DNA of 64,000 nt, taken from the NCBI RefSeq assembly GCF_900156345.1, contig NZ_FTPP01000005.1, positions 112,611-176,610 of the forward strand, written 5' to 3'. Shown piece after piece: positions 54,949 to 64,000 of the stretch; position 1 is the first letter of the stretch; each line of letters begins with the position of its first letter. The notes under the pieces are model-generated. The model had not been told where the DNA came from and did no database searches. It saw only the letters and a program-made list of their open reading frames with translations. Both the position numbers and the translations under genes were made by a program. Source of the DNA: Pontibacter indicus. GTDB lineage: Bacteria; Bacteroidota; Bacteroidia; Cytophagales; Hymenobacteraceae.

Positions 54949-57702
54949 TTAAATAGCAAAGGCGCGTTCAATCAGTTCCGCCTGTTCTTTACCATGTATT
55001 TTGTTATAGCCTGTTGCAGGCGAAGCACTTGGCTTACGGGCTATTACGTCTTCCACGCTGTTGCGCATCGTACGCAGCACATACATCCAGCCGCCCATGT
55101 TTTCCGGCTCTTCCTGTACCCAGTATGCCTTGGCGTTCTTGTACTTGCTCAGCTCGGCTTCCAACTGCACTTTCGGGAACGGCGCCAGCTGCTCCATGCG
55201 GATGATGGCCACATCTTTGCGCTTGCTCTTCTGCTGCTCTTCCAGCAAGTCGAAGTATACCTTGCCAGTACACAGCAACACTTTCTTCACTGATTTCGCA
55301 GAAGCGTAGTTGTCTCCGATCACTTCTCTGAAGCCTCCCTTCGTGAACTCCTCTACAGGAGACACCACGTTCGGGTGACGCAGCAAAGACTTCGGCGCCA
55401 TGTTGATGGCCGGCTTGCGGAACGGCAGGGCTAGCTGACGGCGCAGGAAGTGGAAGAAGTTGGCTGGCGTTGTGATGTTGGTCACAAACATGTTGTACTC
55501 AGCGGCCAGTTGCAGGAAGCGCTCCGGACGGGCATTGGAGTGCTCCGGTCCCTGTCCTTCGTAACCGTGCGGCAACAACATCACCACACCGTTCATGCGC
55601 TGCCACTTCGACTCGGTGGCGGCCACAAACTGGTCGATCATTACCTGGGCACCGTTGGCGAAGTCACCAAACTGCGCTTCCCAGATAACGAGTGCATTCG
55701 GGTTAGCCATCGCGTAGCCGAACTCGAAGCCCAGCACGCCATACTCTGACAGCAAGGAATTGTAGATTTCCAGATGGCGCTGCTCGTCCTGAATGTAGTT
55801 CAGGCTGTTATAAGGAGCGCTTGTGTTGGCGTCGCGGAGTACGGCATGACGGTGCGAGAACGTACCGCGCTGCACATCCTGTCCGCTCAGGCGCACAATC
55901 TTGCCTTCTGCCAGCAATGAACCATAGGCCAGCAACTCGGCAGCAGCCCAGTTCAATTGACGGCTCTCAAAGAACATCTCTTTGCGCTCTTTCAGGAGCT
56001 TCTCGATTTGCTTCAGTGGTTTGAAGCCTTGTGGCACCGTTGAGAGTGCCTTGCCTACGCGCTCTACTACTTCAGGCGCTATACCTGTTTCAGGTGACTG
56101 GTTAAAGTCTTCCGGCTTAGAGCGACGCAGCGACTGCCATTCCTTCTCTAGCGTCTGGTAGTTGTAAGGCAAAGGTTTCTGCTTCACCATATCCAGGCGG
56201 TCCTGCAGCATCTGGCGGAACTCCTTGTCCATGGACTGCGCCAGTTCCGCATTGATATCGCCGCGGCTGATCAGTTCTTTGTTGTATACCTCGCGCGGGT
56301 TCGGATGCTTGGAGATGATGTTGTAAAGCTGTGGCTGCGTGAATTTCGGCTCGTCGGCCTCGTTATGCCCATGACGACGGTAGCACACCATGTCGATGAA
56401 GATGTCGTTGCCGAACTTCTGACGGTACTCTGTCGCTAGGCGCACCGCAAACACTACTGCCTCCGGATCATCGCCGTTCACGTGCAGCACTGGCGCGTCG
56501 ATGATTTTCGCCACATCTGTGCAGTAGATAGAAGAACGGGCATCTTCGAAGTCGGTCGTAAAGCCTACCTGGTTGTTGATCACAAAGTGGATGGTACCGC
56601 CTGTCTGGTAGCCTTTCAGCTTGGCCATTTGCGTCACCTCGTACACAATGCCCTGACCAGCCAGTGCAGCGTCCCCATGTATCAAGATAGGCACGATCTG
56701 CTTTGGATCGCGTTCATACATGCAGTCGATCTTGGCGCGCACGAAGCCTTCTACTACCGGGTTCACCGCCTCCAGGTGCGATGGGTTTGGTGCCAGCTTC
56801 AGATTCACTTTGTTGCCGGATGGCGTATCTACTTCAGAAGAGAAGCCCATGTGGTATTTCACGTCACCATCCCCCATGGTCAGGTCCGGTGTGGCCGTGC
56901 CCTCAAATTCAGAGAAGATCTGCTCATAGGTCTTGCCCATGATGTTGGCTAGCACGTTCAGACGACCGCGGTGTGCCATACCAATCACCACTTCTTTGGC
57001 GCCCAGATCAGAGGCCTTGTCGATGATGGCATCCAGGGCAGGTATAGTGGTTTCGCCACCTTCCAGCGAGAAACGCTTCTGACCGAGGAATTTTGTGTGC
57101 AGGAAGTTCTCGAATACAACCGCTTCGTTCAGCTTGGAAAGAATGCGCTTCTTGTACTCTATACCTGGGTTAAAGGTAAGAGACTCCTTCTCGATCTTGT
57201 TCTGCAGCCAGTTCAGCACTTCCGGGTTGCGGATGTACATGTACTCGTAACCGATCGGCCCCTCGTAAATTTTCTGTACTGCCGCCACGATGTCGCGCAG
57301 CTTGGCAGGGCCAATGCCGATCACTTCGCCTACCTGGAACACCGTGTCCAGGTCAGCTTCTGAAAGGCCGAAGTCTTTCAGGTCGAGCAGGGCTTTGCGG
57401 TCTTTGCGCTCGCGCACCGGGTTGGTTTTGGAGCGCAGGTGGCCGCGGCTGCGGTAACCGTATATAAAGTTGCGAACAGCTACCTCCTTGTCTGATTCGC
57501 CAGCAGAGGCAGCTTTGGCCGGGGCAGCTGCTGGAGCGCCTTCCACCTCGTGGCCATTTTCGTTGTAGGCTGTTGAAAAATCGAAACCCTCGAAGAATTT
57601 GCGCCATCCAAAGTCCACTGACTCCGGATCCTGCTGATAAGCTTTGTACAGCTCATCGATGTAGGCTCCGTGCGCATTTGCGATATAGGTATATTTATCC
57701 AT
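54949..57702 (-). CDS. sucA: 2-oxoglutarate dehydrogenase E1
   Basis: 917-residue thiamine-dependent decarboxylase of the citric acid cycle, full length. N-terminal segment MDKYTYIANAHGAYIDELYK with GWRKFFEGFDFS binds the E2 core. Conserved parts include VVIGMAHRGRLNVLANI, GDGDVKYHMGFSS, NPSHLEAVNPVVEGF, ILIHGDAALAGQGIVYEV, VCYRRHGHNEADEP with the ThDP/active-site histidine, and in the C-terminal half RGTFSHRHAVLRD and EAQFGDFANGAQVMIDQF. First gene of the sucA-sucB(-lpdA) set, with a consensus promoter directly upstream. Confidence 0.97.
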   Translation of the reverse strand: MDKYTYIANAHGAYIDELYKAYQQDPESVDFGWRKFFEGFDFSTAYNENGHEVEGAPAAAPAKAASAGESDKEVAVRNFIYGYRSRGHLRSKTNPVRERKDRKALLDLKDFGLSEADLDTVFQVGEVIGIGPAKLRDIVAAVQKIYEGPIGYEYMYIRNPEVLNWLQNKIEKESLTFNPGIEYKKRILSKLNEAVVFENFLHTKFLGQKRFSLEGGETTIPALDAIIDKASDLGAKEVVIGMAHRGRLNVLANIMGKTYEQIFSEFEGTATPDLTMGDGDVKYHMGFSSEVDTPSGNKVNLKLAPNPSHLEAVNPVVEGFVRAKIDCMYERDPKQIVPILIHGDAALAGQGIVYEVTQMAKLKGYQTGGTIHFVINNQVGFTTDFEDARSSIYCTDVAKIIDAPVLHVNGDDPEAVVFAVRLATEYRQKFGNDIFIDMVCYRRHGHNEADEPKFTQPQLYNIISKHPNPREVYNKELISRGDINAELAQSMDKEFRQMLQDRLDMVKQKPLPYNYQTLEKEWQSLRRSKPEDFNQSPETGIAPEVVERVGKALSTVPQGFKPLKQIEKLLKERKEMFFESRQLNWAAAELLAYGSLLAEGKIVRLSGQDVQRGTFSHRHAVLRDANTSAPYNSLNYIQDEQRHLEIYNSLLSEYGVLGFEFGYAMANPNALVIWEAQFGDFANGAQVMIDQFVAATESKWQRMNGVVMLLPHGYEGQGPEHSNARPERFLQLAAEYNMFVTNITTPANFFHFLRRQLALPFRKPAINMAPKSLLRHPNVVSPVEEFTKGGFREVIGDNYASAKSVKKVLLCTGKVYFDLLEEQQKSKRKDVAIIRMEQLAPFPKVQLEAELSKYKNAKAYWVQEEPENMGGWMYVLRTMRNSVEDVIARKPSASPATGYNKIHGKEQAELIERAFAI

Positions 57703-57730
57703 AACTAATGTTTACGGCTTTGTGTAAAGG

Positions 57731-57760
57731 CAAAGTTAAGAGTATTTATCACAAATCAAA
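57731..57760 (-). promoter_or_regulatory. Promoter of sucA
   Basis: Minus strand TTTG (57760-57757), 18 bases, TAACTTTG (57738-57731): a full match to the Bacteroidetes consensus. Transcription would begin about 22 bases before the sucA ATG. A second TTTG (57755-57752) lies too close. Confidence 0.75.
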
Positions 57761-57980
57761 CTTTATACATTCGCATAAGCAAATATTCCTCTTTATCAAC
57801 ACAATACCACTACATATATTATTTATATATAGTGTTGGATCGTAGCGGGGCTCTCACCCAGACTACCCGATTTGATTTTATTTGAAGCTTTAGCAAACTC
57901 TTGAAATTGAATCCTGCCACTATCCGGCACTTTCATAAGCAGGAGTTTGTTTCAACCTGTATATAGCCCCTCCTCTTGAA

Positions 57981-58460
57981 TTGACAGCCAGAAAGAAAGC
58001 CAGAAAATACAAAGCGAAGCCTGCCCCGCTCACTGCCCGTGAGAAGGTCAGCAGGTATATGCGCGGCAACAAAAGCCGTGACACGCAACCTGAACTCCTG
58101 CTCCGGCGCACGCTCTGGCATAACGGTTTGCGCGGCTACCGGGTGCACTGGCGCAAAGCGCCCGGCAAGCCCGACATCTGTTTCCCTTCCCGGCGACTGG
58201 CTATATTTGTGCATGGCTGTTTCTGGCACCGCTGTCCTTACTGCCAACCGGCATTGCCCAAGTCCAACCTACGATTCTGGGAGGAAAAGTTTACCAAAAA
58301 CCAATTGCGTGACGAGCACAACAAGGTACTGTACCGGGAAGCGGGCTGGCAACGGGTCGTGATATGGGAGTGCCAGCTCTACCAGAACCCCACATCCTGC
58401 CTCGTTCTTATTAAAACACTGCACCAGGGCGTTCCTGCCAGCTGGGAAATAGCCGCCTGA
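57981..58460 (+). CDS. vsr: Very short patch repair (Vsr) endonuclease, no methylase nearby (TTG start)
   Basis: 159 residues. Vsr nicks next to T:G mismatches that arise when 5-methylcytosine deaminates. The family core is complete: VSRYMRGNKSRDTQPELLLR, GYRVHWRKAPGKPDICFP with the catalytic Asp region, IFVHGCFWHRCPYCQPALP with the zinc/His site, FWEEKFTKNQLRDEH and WQRVVIWECQL. The N-terminal extension is basic (TARKKARKYKAKPAP). The only start that precedes the core is TTG at 57981; CCTCCTCTTGAA is upstream and no ribosome binding site is seen. No DNA methyltransferase lies in the window. Confidence 0.87.
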   Translation: MTARKKARKYKAKPAPLTAREKVSRYMRGNKSRDTQPELLLRRTLWHNGLRGYRVHWRKAPGKPDICFPSRRLAIFVHGCFWHRCPYCQPALPKSNLRFWEEKFTKNQLRDEHNKVLYREAGWQRVVIWECQLYQNPTSCLVLIKTLHQGVPASWEIAA

Positions 58461-58537
58461 TCAAAATCCGGTAGGCCGTAACCATCGGTATGAATAAAAG
58501 TATTATCTTCAGTACTTTAACATACCCACATACCCCT

Positions 58538-60268
58538 ATGAAAAAAGATATGATCGGTCTGGCTCTGCTGAGCCTGCTGGCCTACGGCTGTAACGAGAAC
58601 GCCCGGGAGGTAGCAGACAGCGAAGAGGACCACACCGCAGTGGCCAGCGACACAACCGGCCTACTGGCTGCCCAACAGAGCATCAATGCCAACGACCTGC
58701 TGCAGCACATCCAGGTGCTCGCCTCCGACGAATTTGGAGGCCGCGCCCCCGGCACAGCCGGCGAAGATTCTACCGTGAACTACCTAACCCGCGAGTTTAA
58801 GAAGCTGGGCTTACAGCCTGGCAACCCGGACGGCACCTTTGTGCAGAAGGTACCGATGTTCGGTTTCACGGCACAACCACAGGCTAACTTTTCAGCAGGT
58901 GGCAAAACCATCAACCTTTCCTTTCCGGATGATTACGTGGCCGTATCGCGTCGCTTTGTGCAGGATGTGAACGTGAACAATTCCGACCTGGTATTTGTGG
59001 GCTATGGCATCGTGGCACCCGAGTATGGCTGGGACGACTATAAAGGAGTGGACGTGAAAGGCAAAACGATCGTGATGCTCATCAACGATCCGCCTATACC
59101 TAGCCCGAACAACCCGGCCCAGTTAGATAGCACCATATTCGGCGGCAAGGCCATGACTTACTATGGACGTTGGACCTATAAGTATGAGATTGCCGCTGAG
59201 AAGGGCGCTGCGGCGGCCATTATCATCCACGAAACGGACCCGGCAGGCTACCCTTACGAAGTAATATCCGGAAGTTGGAGCCGCGAGAACTTTGACATTA
59301 GCAACCCAGGCAAGAACATGGACCGTCTGGCAGTGGAATCCTGGATAACGGAAGACAAAGCCCGCGAACTGTTTACAGCCTCCGGCAATGACTTCGCAAA
59401 GCTAAAGGACGCTGCTGCCCAAAAGGGCTTCAAGCCTGTGCCACTGAATGCGAAGGCAAACTTCAAGATCAAAAACCAGCTGCGGGAGGTGGAATCGCGG
59501 AATATAATTGCCAAGCTGGAAGGCACCGACCCGCAGTTAAAGAACGAGTACGTGGTGTACACGGCCCATTGGGACCACCTGGGCAAGGATGATAAACTGC
59601 AGGGCGACCAGATCTACAACGGCGCCATGGACAATGCCAGCGGCACGGCCGGGCTCATCGAACTGGCAAAAGCCTTTACCCAGCTACCCGAGAAGCCGAA
59701 GCGCTCTATTTTGTTTCTGGCTGTAACTGCTGAAGAGAAAGGCTTGCTGGGCTCTAAATACTACGCTTCCAATCCGCTATACCCACTCACCAAAACGCTG
59801 GCGAACATCAACATGGATGTGCTCAACCCTTATCACCCGACTGAGGATGTGATTGTAATCGGGTATGGCAACTCTGACCTGGAGGACATACTGGCAGAAG
59901 AGGCCCGCACGCAGAACCGCCGGATCGTGCCGGAGGCATCTCCTGAGAAAGGCTCCTTCTATCGTTCCGATCATTTTGAGTTTGCCAAGCAAGGTGTGCC
60001 AGCTCTCTACGCAAAGTCAGGTATAGTGGCCCGCGACCAACCTGCCGATTTCATCACGAAGAAACAGGAGCAGTATACAGCTGAACACTATCATAAAGTG
60101 AGCGACGAGGTATATGACGATTGGAACCTGGATGGCGCTGTAGAAGATCTTCAACTGTATTTCCGGGTAGGGCTGCGGGTGGCAAATGGGTCTGTGTACC
60201 CGACATGGCGAGAGAAGTCCGAGTTCAGGGCGAGACGCGAGAAGTCATTGTCCGAAGTCCAACAGTAA
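58538..60268 (+). CDS. M28-family zinc peptidase lipoprotein with PA domain
   Basis: 576 residues from the ATG at 58538 ([18 protein letters not shown]), whose signal peptide ends in lipobox LAYGC; an upstream ATG sixteen codons earlier gives no clear signal. A protease-associated (PA) insert is present ([43 protein letters not shown]). Catalytic M28 motifs: [42 protein letters not shown], and [16 protein letters not shown], with the His/Asp/Glu zinc ligands. A periplasmic or surface aminopeptidase; substrate specificity unknown. Monocistronic with a terminator. Confidence 0.9.
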   Translation: MKKDMIGLALLSLLAYGCNENAREVADSEEDHTAVASDTTGLLAAQQSINANDLLQHIQVLASDEFGGRAPGTAGEDSTVNYLTREFKKLGLQPGNPDGTFVQKVPMFGFTAQPQANFSAGGKTINLSFPDDYVAVSRRFVQDVNVNNSDLVFVGYGIVAPEYGWDDYKGVDVKGKTIVMLINDPPIPSPNNPAQLDSTIFGGKAMTYYGRWTYKYEIAAEKGAAAAIIIHETDPAGYPYEVISGSWSRENFDISNPGKNMDRLAVESWITEDKARELFTASGNDFAKLKDAAAQKGFKPVPLNAKANFKIKNQLREVESRNIIAKLEGTDPQLKNEYVVYTAHWDHLGKDDKLQGDQIYNGAMDNASGTAGLIELAKAFTQLPEKPKRSILFLAVTAEEKGLLGSKYYASNPLYPLTKTLANINMDVLNPYHPTEDVIVIGYGNSDLEDILAEEARTQNRRIVPEASPEKGSFYRSDHFEFAKQGVPALYAKSGIVARDQPADFITKKQEQYTAEHYHKVSDEVYDDWNLDGAVEDLQLYFRVGLRVANGSVYPTWREKSEFRARREKSLSEVQQ

Positions 60269-60592
60269 TTAAAGGCATTACCAGAAGGAATCTTTCTGCA
60301 CAGTCAGGAAGACTCCTTTTTTATTGGCTCCCGATGGTTGCGCTATCAAGAAGAGTAAACCCCTAAAACCAAACAACTCAACAAAGTTATATTTTATAAC
60401 TAACTCCCTATAATAGACTCATCCCTATACCTTATAGGCTCACAAACCTTTACCACTATATTTAGCTGTTTTACAGGCATTTATTTATCGTTTACCGATA
60501 TTATTCCCAAAAAAATTAATCCCAAGGGTTACCTTTCCGTATAAACCGAATAAATAAGTACAAATTTACTTGTTTAACAAAATTTGAAAATC
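60269..60592. other. Intergenic region before the small lipoprotein
   Basis: About 320 bases. After the terminator at 60285 the sequence is AT-rich with runs such as AAATAAGTACAAATTTACTTG; an inverted pair CAAATTTACTTG-GTTTAACAAAATTTG lies near the lipoprotein start, but no consensus -7 is present. Otherwise nothing recognised. Confidence 0.35.
60285..60322 (+). terminator. Probable terminator after the M28 peptidase
   Basis: AAGGAATCTTTCTG and CAGGAAGACTCCTT pair with two mismatches around a loop, followed by TTTTTATT; about 17 bases after the stop. Confidence 0.65.
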
Positions 60593-60823
60593 ATGAAAAA
60601 GACAATAAAATTTGCTTTCGCTGCATTCGCTTTTTTCGCTTTCACAGCTTGTGGTTCTGATAACAACACAGCCACAGAAACGGATCGTATCGACGAAGTA
60701 GAGACTTCTGATATTGATGTGGATGCAGACATGGATATGGATACCGACACCACAACAGTTATGGACACTACCGTAAATGATGGTGTGGCAGACGAGATTC
60801 CGGAAGAAAAACCTATTCAGTAG
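60593..60823 (+). CDS. Small acidic lipoprotein
   Basis: 76 residues from the ATG at 60593 (MKKTIKFAFAAFAFFAF); an upstream TTG is unlikely. Lipobox FTACG, with cysteine at about residue 20, then a highly acidic, Asp/Thr-rich tail: DRIDEVETSDIDVDADMDMD and TDTTTVMDTTVNDGVADEIP. The composition is like the non-repeat part of the lipoprotein at 36357, which also follows its cysteine with ADT/TDT/TDM. No domain; probably a disordered surface lipoprotein. Strong terminator directly after. Confidence 0.7.
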   Translation: MKKTIKFAFAAFAFFAFTACGSDNNTATETDRIDEVETSDIDVDADMDMDTDTTTVMDTTVNDGVADEIPEEKPIQ

Positions 60824-60841
60824 TATACATAATTACATAGT

Positions 60842-60879
60842 AAAAAGCCCCCTTTCAGTTTGCTGGAAGGGGGCTTTTG
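60842..60879 (+). terminator. Rho-independent terminator after the acidic lipoprotein
   Basis: AAAAGCCCCCTTTC and GGAAGGGGGCTTTT with a nine-base loop, followed by GTATT. Confidence 0.9.
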
Positions 60880-60951
60880 TATTCGCATGTTACCGAAGAA
60901 AAATAGTCTGTGAGGCGTGGATATGGCTTAATACTTGTTTAAATTTAGCCA

Positions 60952-62136
60952 ATGGAAAAATTATCTTTAGTAGAAGACGGCGTAGTAATTGAGCTGGTGG
61001 CATCCGACGCGGATTTGCGTCAGGCCGTGCAGCAACTGGAGCAATGCGACGAACTTGCCGTTGACCTTGAGTTTGATCAGAACCGCTATACCTATGGCTT
61101 TAACCTTTGCCTGATCCAGATTGCTGATGGCAAAGGCAAGTGCTTTATCATCGACCCGTTTTATATAGATGACCTGAAGCCTTTTTTCCAGTTGATGGAA
61201 AGCCCGGCCATTATTAAGATTATCCATCATTCCAACAACGATATCCTGTTACTCGATAAAATGGGATGCTCTGTGAAGGGCTTAGTGGACACCGATGTAG
61301 CTGCCAAGATACTGAACTATGAGCGTTCTTCGCTGGCGACCGTCTTGAAGGAGGTGTTCGGCAAAGAGATTGACAAGTCGCAGCAGTCAAGCAATTGGAA
61401 CAAGCGGCCGCTCACAGAAGACCAGCTTCGCTACGCAGCTATTGATGTGATCTACCTGCACAAGGTTAAGTCGAAGCTGCTTCAGGAAATAGAAAAGCTA
61501 GGCCGTATGCATTGGATTGAAGAAGAGGATGCTCTCTTGGAGCAGCTTAAGTATACGGAGTCTGAGAATCCACACCTGCGGCTGAAGCACTCTTACCGCC
61601 TCAATTATTACCAGCAGTATCTTCTTAAATCGCTTTACGCTTTCCGGGAGAACCTGGCCCGACAGTTTAATAAGCCGGCCCACTTCGTTATACCGAACGA
61701 AGCGCTGGTAGAGCTGGCCAACAACCCGAATACAGATATTCACGAGTGGCTTAATCACACAAGAGGTATACACGGCAATCTTAAAAAGCCCAAACTTGAG
61801 CAGATGCTGGAGGATGCTTTGCAGGAAGCCAAAGAAGCCGCCAAGGCCAACCACATCAGCCATGACTATCCGGAACACCGTTTCCAGAGACCTTTGCGCA
61901 CGCCTGAAACAGAACGCCGCAAAGAGTTGCTGACAGCAGTACAGCAGGAAATCATGGCTAGGTATGGCGAGTATGCTTCTAAACTGATCATTAACCAAAG
62001 CCTGATCACAGACTACAGCCAGCACGGTAAGCTGCGCTGCTCTAAAAAGTATGGCAGCGACATTGTTCTGGAAACAGCCAAAGATCTAGGTATAGAAATA
62101 CACGTTTCAGCTGCACCTCAGCATACGGGTGAGTAA
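60952..62136 (+). CDS. rnd: Ribonuclease D
   Basis: 3'-5' exoribonuclease of 394 residues, acting on tRNA precursors and other structured RNAs. DEDD catalytic motifs: AVDLEFDQ (Asp38, Glu40), HHSNNDILLL with the third Asp in the second motif, and YAAIDVIYLH with the fourth. The HRDC domain covers about 210-290 (LLKSLYAFRENLARQFNKPA, VIPNEALVELANN). The C-terminal 80 residues are a further helical extension (RQEIMARYGEYASKLI-like). Bacterial RNase D usually has about 375 residues. It begins an operon with aspA 25 bases downstream. Confidence 0.93.
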   Translation: MEKLSLVEDGVVIELVASDADLRQAVQQLEQCDELAVDLEFDQNRYTYGFNLCLIQIADGKGKCFIIDPFYIDDLKPFFQLMESPAIIKIIHHSNNDILLLDKMGCSVKGLVDTDVAAKILNYERSSLATVLKEVFGKEIDKSQQSSNWNKRPLTEDQLRYAAIDVIYLHKVKSKLLQEIEKLGRMHWIEEEDALLEQLKYTESENPHLRLKHSYRLNYYQQYLLKSLYAFRENLARQFNKPAHFVIPNEALVELANNPNTDIHEWLNHTRGIHGNLKKPKLEQMLEDALQEAKEAAKANHISHDYPEHRFQRPLRTPETERRKELLTAVQQEIMARYGEYASKLIINQSLITDYSQHGKLRCSKKYGSDIVLETAKDLGIEIHVSAAPQHTGE

Positions 62137-62161
62137 ATAAGTTTGTCTTTAACTATATAGC

Positions 62162-63571
62162 ATGGAAAAAGTAAGGATTGAACACGACTTCCTGGGAGAA
62201 AAAGAAATCCCCTATGAAGTTTACTACGGAATACAGACGACACGCGCGCTAGAAAACTTCCATATAACAGGCACCCCGATCTCGAAAGAGCCCCTATTCA
62301 TCAAGGCTTTCGCCTACGTAAAAAAGGCGGCTGCTATAGCCAACCATAAATGTGGCATATTGAGCAAAGAAGTGACGGATGCTATCGTGTATGCCAGTGA
62401 TAAACTGACTGCCGGCGAATACCTGGATCAATTCGTGACAGACATGATTCAAGGCGGGGCCGGAACCTCTGTGAACATGAACGTGAACGAGGTGATTGCC
62501 AATATCGGCCTGGAGTACATGGGCCATCCGAAAGGAGCGTATAATTTCCTTCATCCTAACAACCATGTGAATTGCTCACAATCTACCAACGATGCCTACC
62601 CTACGGCATTCAGGCTAGCACTGTATTGGAAGATTCAGGCTTTTATTGAAAGTCTGGAAGCCCTGCAGCAGTCATTCGGCCGCAAGGCAGAAGAGTTTAA
62701 GGAAGTGCTGAAAATGGGACGCACGCAGTTACAAGATGCTGTGCCGATGACTCTAGGAGCGGAGTTTCATGGTTATGCTACTACTGTTAGGGAAGATATA
62801 CAGCGTCTGCAGGAAGTTAAAATGTTGATCTGTGAGATTAACATGGGAGCAACAGCCATTGGGACTTCTATCAACGCACCACAAGGCTATCCGCAAATGG
62901 TCACTGAAATCTTAAAAGAGATAACAGGAGTGCCAGTCGTACTCGCCGAAGACTTGATCGAAGCAACCTGCGATACGGGCGCTTACGTGCAGATATCCGG
63001 TGTACTGAAGCGTAGCGCAGTGAAAGTATCCAAGATTTGTAATGACCTGCGCCTGCTCTCTTCAGGTCCACGCACCGGCTTGAATGAAATCAATCTGCCA
63101 CGCATGCAGCCTGGCTCCTCTATTATGCCGGGTAAGGTAAACCCTGTTATACCTGAAGTGGTAAACCAAACGGCCTATTATGTTATTGGAGCAGATATGA
63201 CCGTTACAATGGCAGCAGAAGCTGGACAGTTGCAACTCAACGTGATGGAACCGGTTATTGCCTATAGCCTCTTCAATTCACTTACATATCTAGAGAATGC
63301 CTGCTATACCTTGCAAAGCAAATGTATTGATGGCATCACAGCCAATGTGGAGATATGCCGTAACATGGTGATGAATAGTATTGGCATTGTGACCTCGCTA
63401 AACCCAATTTTAGGGTATGAAGAATCTGCTTCCATAGCAAAAGAAGCTTTAAGCACCGGTAAATCGATTCATGAAATTACGGTGCTTGAACGTAAGCTAA
63501 TTACACAAGCCAAGTGGGATGAGATTTTCTCTATGCAGAACTTGATTAACCCGAAGTTCATTAATATATAA
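62162..63571 (+). CDS. aspA: Aspartate ammonia-lyase
   Basis: 469 residues, converts L-aspartate to fumarate and ammonia. The fumarase/aspartase signature GSSIMPGKVNPVIPE is near residue 318, with MGRTQLQDAVPMTLGAEF and NMNVNEVIANIGLEYMG as the other two active-site regions; AYVKKAAAIANHKCGIL is the typical N-terminal part. It starts MEKVRIEHDFLGEKEIP. Located 25 bases after rnd on the same strand and probably cotranscribed, a pairing without an obvious functional link. The strong terminator after it ends the unit. Confidence 0.95.
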   Translation: MEKVRIEHDFLGEKEIPYEVYYGIQTTRALENFHITGTPISKEPLFIKAFAYVKKAAAIANHKCGILSKEVTDAIVYASDKLTAGEYLDQFVTDMIQGGAGTSVNMNVNEVIANIGLEYMGHPKGAYNFLHPNNHVNCSQSTNDAYPTAFRLALYWKIQAFIESLEALQQSFGRKAEEFKEVLKMGRTQLQDAVPMTLGAEFHGYATTVREDIQRLQEVKMLICEINMGATAIGTSINAPQGYPQMVTEILKEITGVPVVLAEDLIEATCDTGAYVQISGVLKRSAVKVSKICNDLRLLSSGPRTGLNEINLPRMQPGSSIMPGKVNPVIPEVVNQTAYYVIGADMTVTMAAEAGQLQLNVMEPVIAYSLFNSLTYLENACYTLQSKCIDGITANVEICRNMVMNSIGIVTSLNPILGYEESASIAKEALSTGKSIHEITVLERKLITQAKWDEIFSMQNLINPKFINI

Positions 63572-63586
63572 GAGCTTTTCACTGAT

Positions 63587-63628
63587 AAAAGAAGAGGCTA
63601 CAGGTTTATTCCTGTAGCCTCTTCTTTT
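63587..63628 (+). terminator. Rho-independent terminator after aspA
   Basis: Perfect 18-base arms AAAAGAAGAGGCTACAGG and CCTGTAGCCTCTTCTTTT with loop TTTATT, flanked by A and T runs; 16 bases after the aspA stop. Confidence 0.95.
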
Positions 63629-63867
63629 ATATTGAGAACTATAAGTTAAGCTTTATACTACTTATACCTTAATCGCTAATCTTTCGGACGTGATTAAAAA
63701 TGCCATGCTGCAAAGAATGCTTAGTAGAGCCTTCTAAAGTATAGAGCTAACTAGTTAGATTGTAACTAATAGATATATTTTACTAACAGCATAGCCCTTG
63801 TCCGCTGTTTCTATTTCAACCACTTCCTACTCTCATCCCCTTTCATCAGGTAATGGTTTAAAACGGT
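63629..63867. other. Intergenic spacer between aspA and the rRNA operon
   Basis: About 240 bases of AT-rich sequence (TAACTAGTTAGATTGTAACT near 63747) with one TATACC-like word. No gene or tRNA recognised; the 3' end of the convergent rRNA operon follows. Confidence 0.5.
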
Positions 63868-63904
63868 CACAGCCCCTGACTCTTTTTGAGAATCAGGGGC
63901 TGTG
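63868..63904 (-). terminator. Terminator of the rRNA operon
   Basis: Arms CACAGCCCCTGA and TCAGGGGCTGTG with a 13-base loop, followed on the minus strand by CCGTTTTAAACC. It lies about 10 bases beyond the 3' end of the 5S rRNA. Confidence 0.85.
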
Positions 63905-63912
63905 TGGTTGTT

Positions 63913-64000
63913 GGGGTTGGCGGCCACCTACTCTCCCGGGTGTGACCCCAGTACCATCGGCGCAGCCGGGCTTAACTTCTCTGTTCGGGATGGGAAGAGG
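63913..64000 (-). rRNA. rrf: 5S ribosomal RNA, 3' part (partial)
   Basis: The minus-strand sequence reads CCATCCCGAACAGAGAAGTT, then AAGCCCGGCTGCGCCGATGG, TACTGGGG and CCCGGGAGAGTAGGTGGCCG, which are conserved 5S rRNA segments. The 5' part, about 25 bases, lies beyond the right edge. 23S and 16S rRNA genes are expected further right on the same strand. Confidence 0.95.

Noticed and set aside
57703..57980. Possible tRNA or small RNA between sucA and vsr
   Set aside because: No T-loop sequence or cloverleaf arms were found by eye; only the sucA promoter is supported there.

Overview
The window reads as a chromosomal segment of a Bacteroidota bacterium, most likely Cytophagales/Hymenobacteraceae (a Pontibacter-like organism; the genus is inference). 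The evidence is two SusC/SusD outer-membrane uptake pairs, a TonB-dependent receptor with an N-terminal carboxypeptidase-like domain, a fused MurF-alanine racemase, DUF4834, DUF5686 and HTTM proteins, and several upstream regions carrying the Bacteroidetes promoter form TTTG-N18..20-TAnnTTTG. Almost every operon ends in a clear hairpin terminator. No phage, transposase, integrase or CRISPR array was seen.

Layout. 1-13 kb, all minus strand: the first codons of a signal-peptide protein, a TonB-dependent receptor, then two tandem paralogous SusD/SusC pairs, each with its own long leader and terminator. 13-20 kb: FeoA/FeoB ferrous iron uptake, the MurF-Alr fusion and a RarD-type exporter. 20-34 kb: small lipoprotein, DUF5686 outer-membrane protein, DMT transporter, RecX, small membrane proteins, a PLP enzyme of the ACC deaminase/D-cysteine desulfhydrase family, YfhO membrane protein, CarB without its usual C-terminal regulatory domain, and an Xre regulator overlapping a membrane-protein gene. 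34-44 kb: acyltransferase, Thr/Gly-repeat lipoprotein, HTTM protein, a phospholipase C-like/PAP2 lipid pair, GNAT acetyltransferase and several proteins of unknown function. 44.7-49.5 kb: a MacAB-like ABC system (ATPase, two paralogous permeases, adaptor). 50-58 kb: secreted pentapeptide-repeat protein and the 2-oxoglutarate dehydrogenase set sucA, sucB, lpdA. 58-64 kb: solitary Vsr-type endonuclease, M28 peptidase, acidic lipoprotein, RNase D, aspartate ammonia-lyase and the 3' part of a 5S rRNA (minus strand), so an rRNA operon lies just beyond the right edge.

The most striking signal is not a gene. The octamer TATACCTG (reverse complement CAGGTATA) occurs more than 50 times by eye on both strands, inside genes in different reading frames and between genes; about two would be expected by chance. 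Once it forms an inverted pair directly after a stop codon, and its core also makes up a nine-unit hexanucleotide array at 44.55 kb. It behaves like a genome-wide functional word such as an uptake sequence, Chi-type site or HIP1-like element. Other notable points are a 12-nt perfect complement of the 16S rRNA 3' tail in a SusC leader, patches of near-identity between the tandem SusCD pairs, and three families of dispersed intergenic repeats.
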